This document shows, piece after piece, positions 62,046 to 64,000 of a stretch of DNA of 64,000 nt. Each line of letters opens with the position of its first letter. Positions within the stretch are counted from its first letter, which is position 1. The translations under genes were made by a program, and so were the position numbers. Source of the DNA: DATFVB01 sp963714035 (GTDB taxonomy: Bacteria > Acidobacteriota > Thermoanaerobaculia > UBA5066 > DATFVB01); contig OY970224.1 of NCBI GenBank assembly GCA_963714035.1, positions 2,666,001-2,730,000 on the forward strand. The letters run 5' to 3'. The notes beneath the pieces were generated by a model, which did not search any database, was not told the DNA's origin, and was given only the letters and a program-made list of their open reading frames with translations.

Positions 62046-62323
62046 CTAGCAGGCTGCTGAAAAACCGCACGGGTCGCGTTCGGAGCGCCGCCGAGCCGGA
62101 TGCAAGGCATCCGCGACGCAGGCGATGCCGGAGTATCGTCGAGGAGCGGCAACGAAGCAGACGGCCCGGCGCCGCCCGAACCCTTGGGGCGCCAGTACAT
62201 TGTGAACCATCTCGGCGTTGCTCATCGAGTCCGATCGCTCTGGCATCTGTCCTCTCCTTGCGCCTTGATCTCGTTCACAAGCCACTGGCGCGCGATCCGC
62301 GGGGTTTTTCAGCAGCCTGCTAG
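62046..62323 (-). mobile_element. MITE-like element B (278 bp) with 21-bp terminal inverted repeats
   Basis: The ends CTAGCAGGCTGCTGAAAAAC (62046) and its inverted copy ending at 62323 are perfectly paired over 21 bases. CTAG at both tips could be a 4-bp target duplication or part of the ends. The core, read on the minus strand, is homologous to element A (33137-33410) but the ends are unrelated to those of A. There is no transposase. The right tip supplies the TAG stop codon of the gene at 62320. Confidence 0.82.
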
Positions 62324-62703
62324 ACCGAGAGGAGCCGGTCGAAGAACGAGCGGTATCTCCGGAGCGCCTGCCTCAGGTCTTCCGTCGAGATGTCGTCTCC
62401 GCGGCCCCATTGCTCCTCGAGGCTCGCTTTCTCCCGGGCGAACGTTTCGGCGAGGCGCTGAATGGTTTCGGCGACGAGGGTGTCCGCCTGCCGCACCGCT
62501 TCCCGCGGCTCGTCGACGAAAGACGCCTGGATCGAGGTCCATCGCTCGTGCATCCGCCGCGAGTCTTCGTCGGAAAAGAGCAGCGTTCTCTGCGCCTCGC
62601 TCTCCTCGCCGCGCTCCATCACGGCGGTCCCCGCTTCCGTCTCGCGGCGCACTCCCGCGCCGGCGAGATCGGCGGTCGAGAGCTCCCGGTTTCGTTCATC
62701 CAT
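62320..62703 (-). CDS. Helical protein of unknown function, C-terminus cut by a repeat element
   Basis: 127 residues. Shares with its upstream neighbour the pattern RRMHERWTSIQASFVDEPREAV and the end EDLRQALRRYRSFFDRLL. It lacks the N-terminal transmembrane helix of the neighbour and so looks cytoplasmic. The stop codon is made by the CTAG tip of MITE-like element B, and the protein ends just after the conserved block, whereas the paralogue runs on about 13 residues further. Start ATG overlaps the previous stop by 8 bases. Confidence 0.72.
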   Translation of the reverse strand: MDERNRELSTADLAGAGVRRETEAGTAVMERGEESEAQRTLLFSDEDSRRMHERWTSIQASFVDEPREAVRQADTLVAETIQRLAETFAREKASLEEQWGRGDDISTEDLRQALRRYRSFFDRLLSV

Positions 62704-63262
62704 GGCGAGCCTCCTTCAAGTTCGACCCGGTTTCTTCCAGCAGCTCCTGGAAAAGGTTGCGGTAGTGGACGAGCGCCTGGCGGAGGTCCTCCGTCGTCGC
62801 GTCACCGCGGCGATTTCGGGCCGCGATGTCGCGCGCGGCACGATAGTTCTGAACCACTGCCGCGTGGTCGACGGAGAGGTCGGCGGCGCGCTGCTCGAAA
62901 TCGCCGACGGGATATCCGCGGGCTTTCATGACCTCCGGAATCAGCCCGTCGGCATCCGAGACCGCTCCGGCGGGGTCATCCACGAAGCGGGTCTGAACCG
63001 ACCGCCAGCGGTCGGAAAACCGTTTTCGATCGTCGGCCGAGAGCGGACGAAGCGGAAACTTCTCGACCCGTTTCGCCCTCTCGGCGAGGCGGGCTTCGGC
63101 GCTCCCGGGGTCGCCCGTCGAGCGCACGACGCGGTCGTACTCGGGACCGAAGCGGTCTCGAAGACGTTCGCTCCGTTTTTTCCGGACGAAGAACCAGACG
63201 AGAGCCACGATCGCGGCGGCCACGACCGCCGCTCCGACGAGAACCGGTGCGGAGAATTCCAT
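62696..63262 (-). CDS. Membrane-anchored helical protein of unknown function
   Basis: 188 residues. One transmembrane helix (about 8-28, VGAAVVAAAIVALVWFFV) and a charged cytoplasmic part with FSDRWRSVQTRFVDDPAGAV, VVQNYRAARDIAARNRRGDA and TTEDLRQALVHYRNLFQELL. It is paralogous to the downstream gene. Similar proteins are often annotated only as hypothetical or secreted. The pair suggests an interacting anchored/soluble set. The promoter region faces the macro-domain gene across 75 bases. Confidence 0.78.
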   Translation of the reverse strand: MEFSAPVLVGAAVVAAAIVALVWFFVRKKRSERLRDRFGPEYDRVVRSTGDPGSAEARLAERAKRVEKFPLRPLSADDRKRFSDRWRSVQTRFVDDPAGAVSDADGLIPEVMKARGYPVGDFEQRAADLSVDHAAVVQNYRAARDIAARNRRGDATTEDLRQALVHYRNLFQELLEETGSNLKEARHG

Positions 63263-63337
63263 CTCGACCTCCCGCGTCCCGAGGACGGGGAGTGGCAGGT
63301 GCAAGTTGCGTTCCGGAAGCGCCGTAGACTTCTCCCG

Positions 63338-63844
63338 ATGACGGAAAGAATCTCTCTCGTGTCCGGCGACATCACGCTGCTCGACGTCGACGCGATCGTG
63401 AACCCGGCGAATTCCGCGCTGCAGCTCGGAGCCGGCGTCGCCGGCTCCGTCCGCGATCGCGGCGGGCCGTCGATCCAGCGGGAATGCGACGCGATCGGCC
63501 GCTGCGCCGCGGGAGACGCGGTCGTCACCGGGGGAGGGCGGCTCCGCGCGCGCCGGGTGATCCACGCCGTCGGCCCCCTCGGCTCCGACCCGGAGGCCGA
63601 CCGCCTCCTCGCGAGCGCGTGCCGGGCCGCGCTCGAGCGCGGGGAAGAGCGTGGCCTCTCTTCGATCGCGATTCCGGCGATCTCGACGGGCGTTTTCGGT
63701 TTTCCGATCGACCGGGCCGCGAAGATCCTCGTCGGCGCGGCGCGTGAATTCGCGGCGTCGCACGCGAAACCGGAGAAGATCGTGTTCTGTCTGCGCGACG
63801 AGGCGGCGCTCGAGGTCTTCCGGAGGGCGCTCGACGAAAACTAG
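63338..63844 (+). CDS. Macro domain protein (ADP-ribose binding or hydrolysing)
   Basis: 168 residues. Motifs are GDITLLDVDAIVNPANSALQ, GAGVAGSVRDRGG, and ISTGVFGFPIDRAAKILV, the three parts of the ADP-ribose pocket; VNPAN includes the usual catalytic asparagine region of MacroD-like de-ADP-ribosylases or O-acetyl-ADP-ribose deacetylases. Glycine-rich loop GAGVAG replaces the common GGGGVD. No partner toxin is visible. The TAG stop overlaps the stop of the convergent EAL gene. Confidence 0.88.
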   Translation: MTERISLVSGDITLLDVDAIVNPANSALQLGAGVAGSVRDRGGPSIQRECDAIGRCAAGDAVVTGGGRLRARRVIHAVGPLGSDPEADRLLASACRAALERGEERGLSSIAIPAISTGVFGFPIDRAAKILVGAAREFAASHAKPEKIVFCLRDEAALEVFRRALDEN

Positions 63845-63999
63845 CTGTTTGGTCCGCCTTGCGATGAAGAGAAGACGAGGCCGGATTGGACCCATTCGCC
63901 GAATTGCCCGGCCGGCACCGCGGGACTGAACAGAAATCCCTGCAGCTCGTCGCACTGGTGGAGGCGGAGGAATTCCGCCTGTTCCGCGCTCTCGACGCC
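63841..63999 (-). CDS. EAL-domain cyclic-di-GMP phosphodiesterase, C-terminal fragment
   Basis: Only the last 52 residues are in the window; the gene enters from the right edge. They read GVESAEQAEFLRLHQCDELQ followed by GFLFSPAVPAGQF, the highly conserved end of EAL domains (GVE-x-x-E-Q, C-D-x-x-Q-G-F-x-x-S-x-P). The stop is at 63841-63843. Whether a GGDEF or sensor domain precedes it cannot be seen. Confidence 0.85.
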   Translation of the reverse strand, partial: GVESAEQAEFLRLHQCDELQGFLFSPAVPAGQFGEWVQSGLVFSSSQGGPNS

Positions 64000-64000
64000 C

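Noticed and set aside
58663..62070. A 1135-codon open frame antisense to the RND permease
   Set aside because: Its translation is low-complexity and arginine/aspartate/glutamate-rich with no domain; the plus strand encodes a complete, motif-rich permease. Such frames are usual in GC-rich DNA.

Overview
The window is a compact, GC-rich stretch (roughly two thirds G+C by eye) of a bacterial chromosome: short intergenic spaces, many 4-bp gene overlaps, GTG and TTG starts, no rRNA, no CRISPR array, no recognisable prophage and no transposase gene. The gene content suggests an Acidobacteriota-like organism. The main pointers are a Ser/Thr kinase fused to tetratricopeptide repeats, a CadC-type winged-helix regulator fused to tetratricopeptide repeats, a large secreted sortilin-like BNR-repeat protein, and secreted Kelch-like proteins. 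This assignment is an inference from gene style, not from a marker-gene search.

Layout. 1-6000: end of a metallophosphoesterase, a DNA photolyase, then on the minus strand a GAF-like protein translationally coupled to a lytic transglycosylase. 6000-12250: the macromolecular-synthesis operon rpsU-mutS2-dnaG-rpoD behind a good sigma-70 promoter, with mutS2 placed between rpsU and dnaG. 12400-16300: three tandem secreted Kelch-like propeller proteins. 16550-19520: tRNA-Met(CAT), a terminator, then a zinc-ribbon coiled-coil protein, an RNase H and a yggS-yggT-divIVA group that resembles the ylm cell-division neighbourhood. 19660-21550: hutI and a cyclodeaminase (histidine/folate one-carbon metabolism). 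21830-25670 (minus): a cobalamin riboswitch, a BtuB-like TonB receptor, a PduO-type adenosyltransferase, a secreted protein and a small protein. 25870-29220: a MocR-type regulator divergent from a branched-chain aminotransferase, then a PhzF protein. 29720-34860 (minus): sortilin-like protein, NIPSNAP-like protein, a PLP decarboxylase.

34930-45980: larB overlapping a deoxyhypusine-synthase-like gene, DinB, aldose epimerase, 3-methyladenine glycosylase, an MBL-fold hydrolase, an M28 peptidase, GNAT and SRPBCC proteins, and an ECF sigma operon with two unknown membrane proteins. 46180-54030: ychF, the winged-helix/TPR regulator, a zinc ribbon plus a large secreted protein, and an amino-acid permease. 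54100-57600: the kinase/TPR protein followed by two paralogous four-cysteine secreted proteins. 57660-62010: an RND efflux adaptor and permease. 62320-64000: two paralogous unknown proteins, a macro-domain protein and the C-terminus of an EAL phosphodiesterase.

The least ordinary content is between the genes. Six intergenic spaces hold inverted arms with a strict 7-base period. Two MITE-like elements (33137-33410 and 62046-62323) share a homologous core but have unrelated terminal inverted repeats, and one of them supplies the stop codon of a gene. A third family (29479-29586, 38461-38710, 46034-46147) contains a hairpin with compensatory base changes and has conserved ends around variable interiors. 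The 3' end of mutS2 is also present as three in-frame 27-bp copies that all keep the same four codons and stop.
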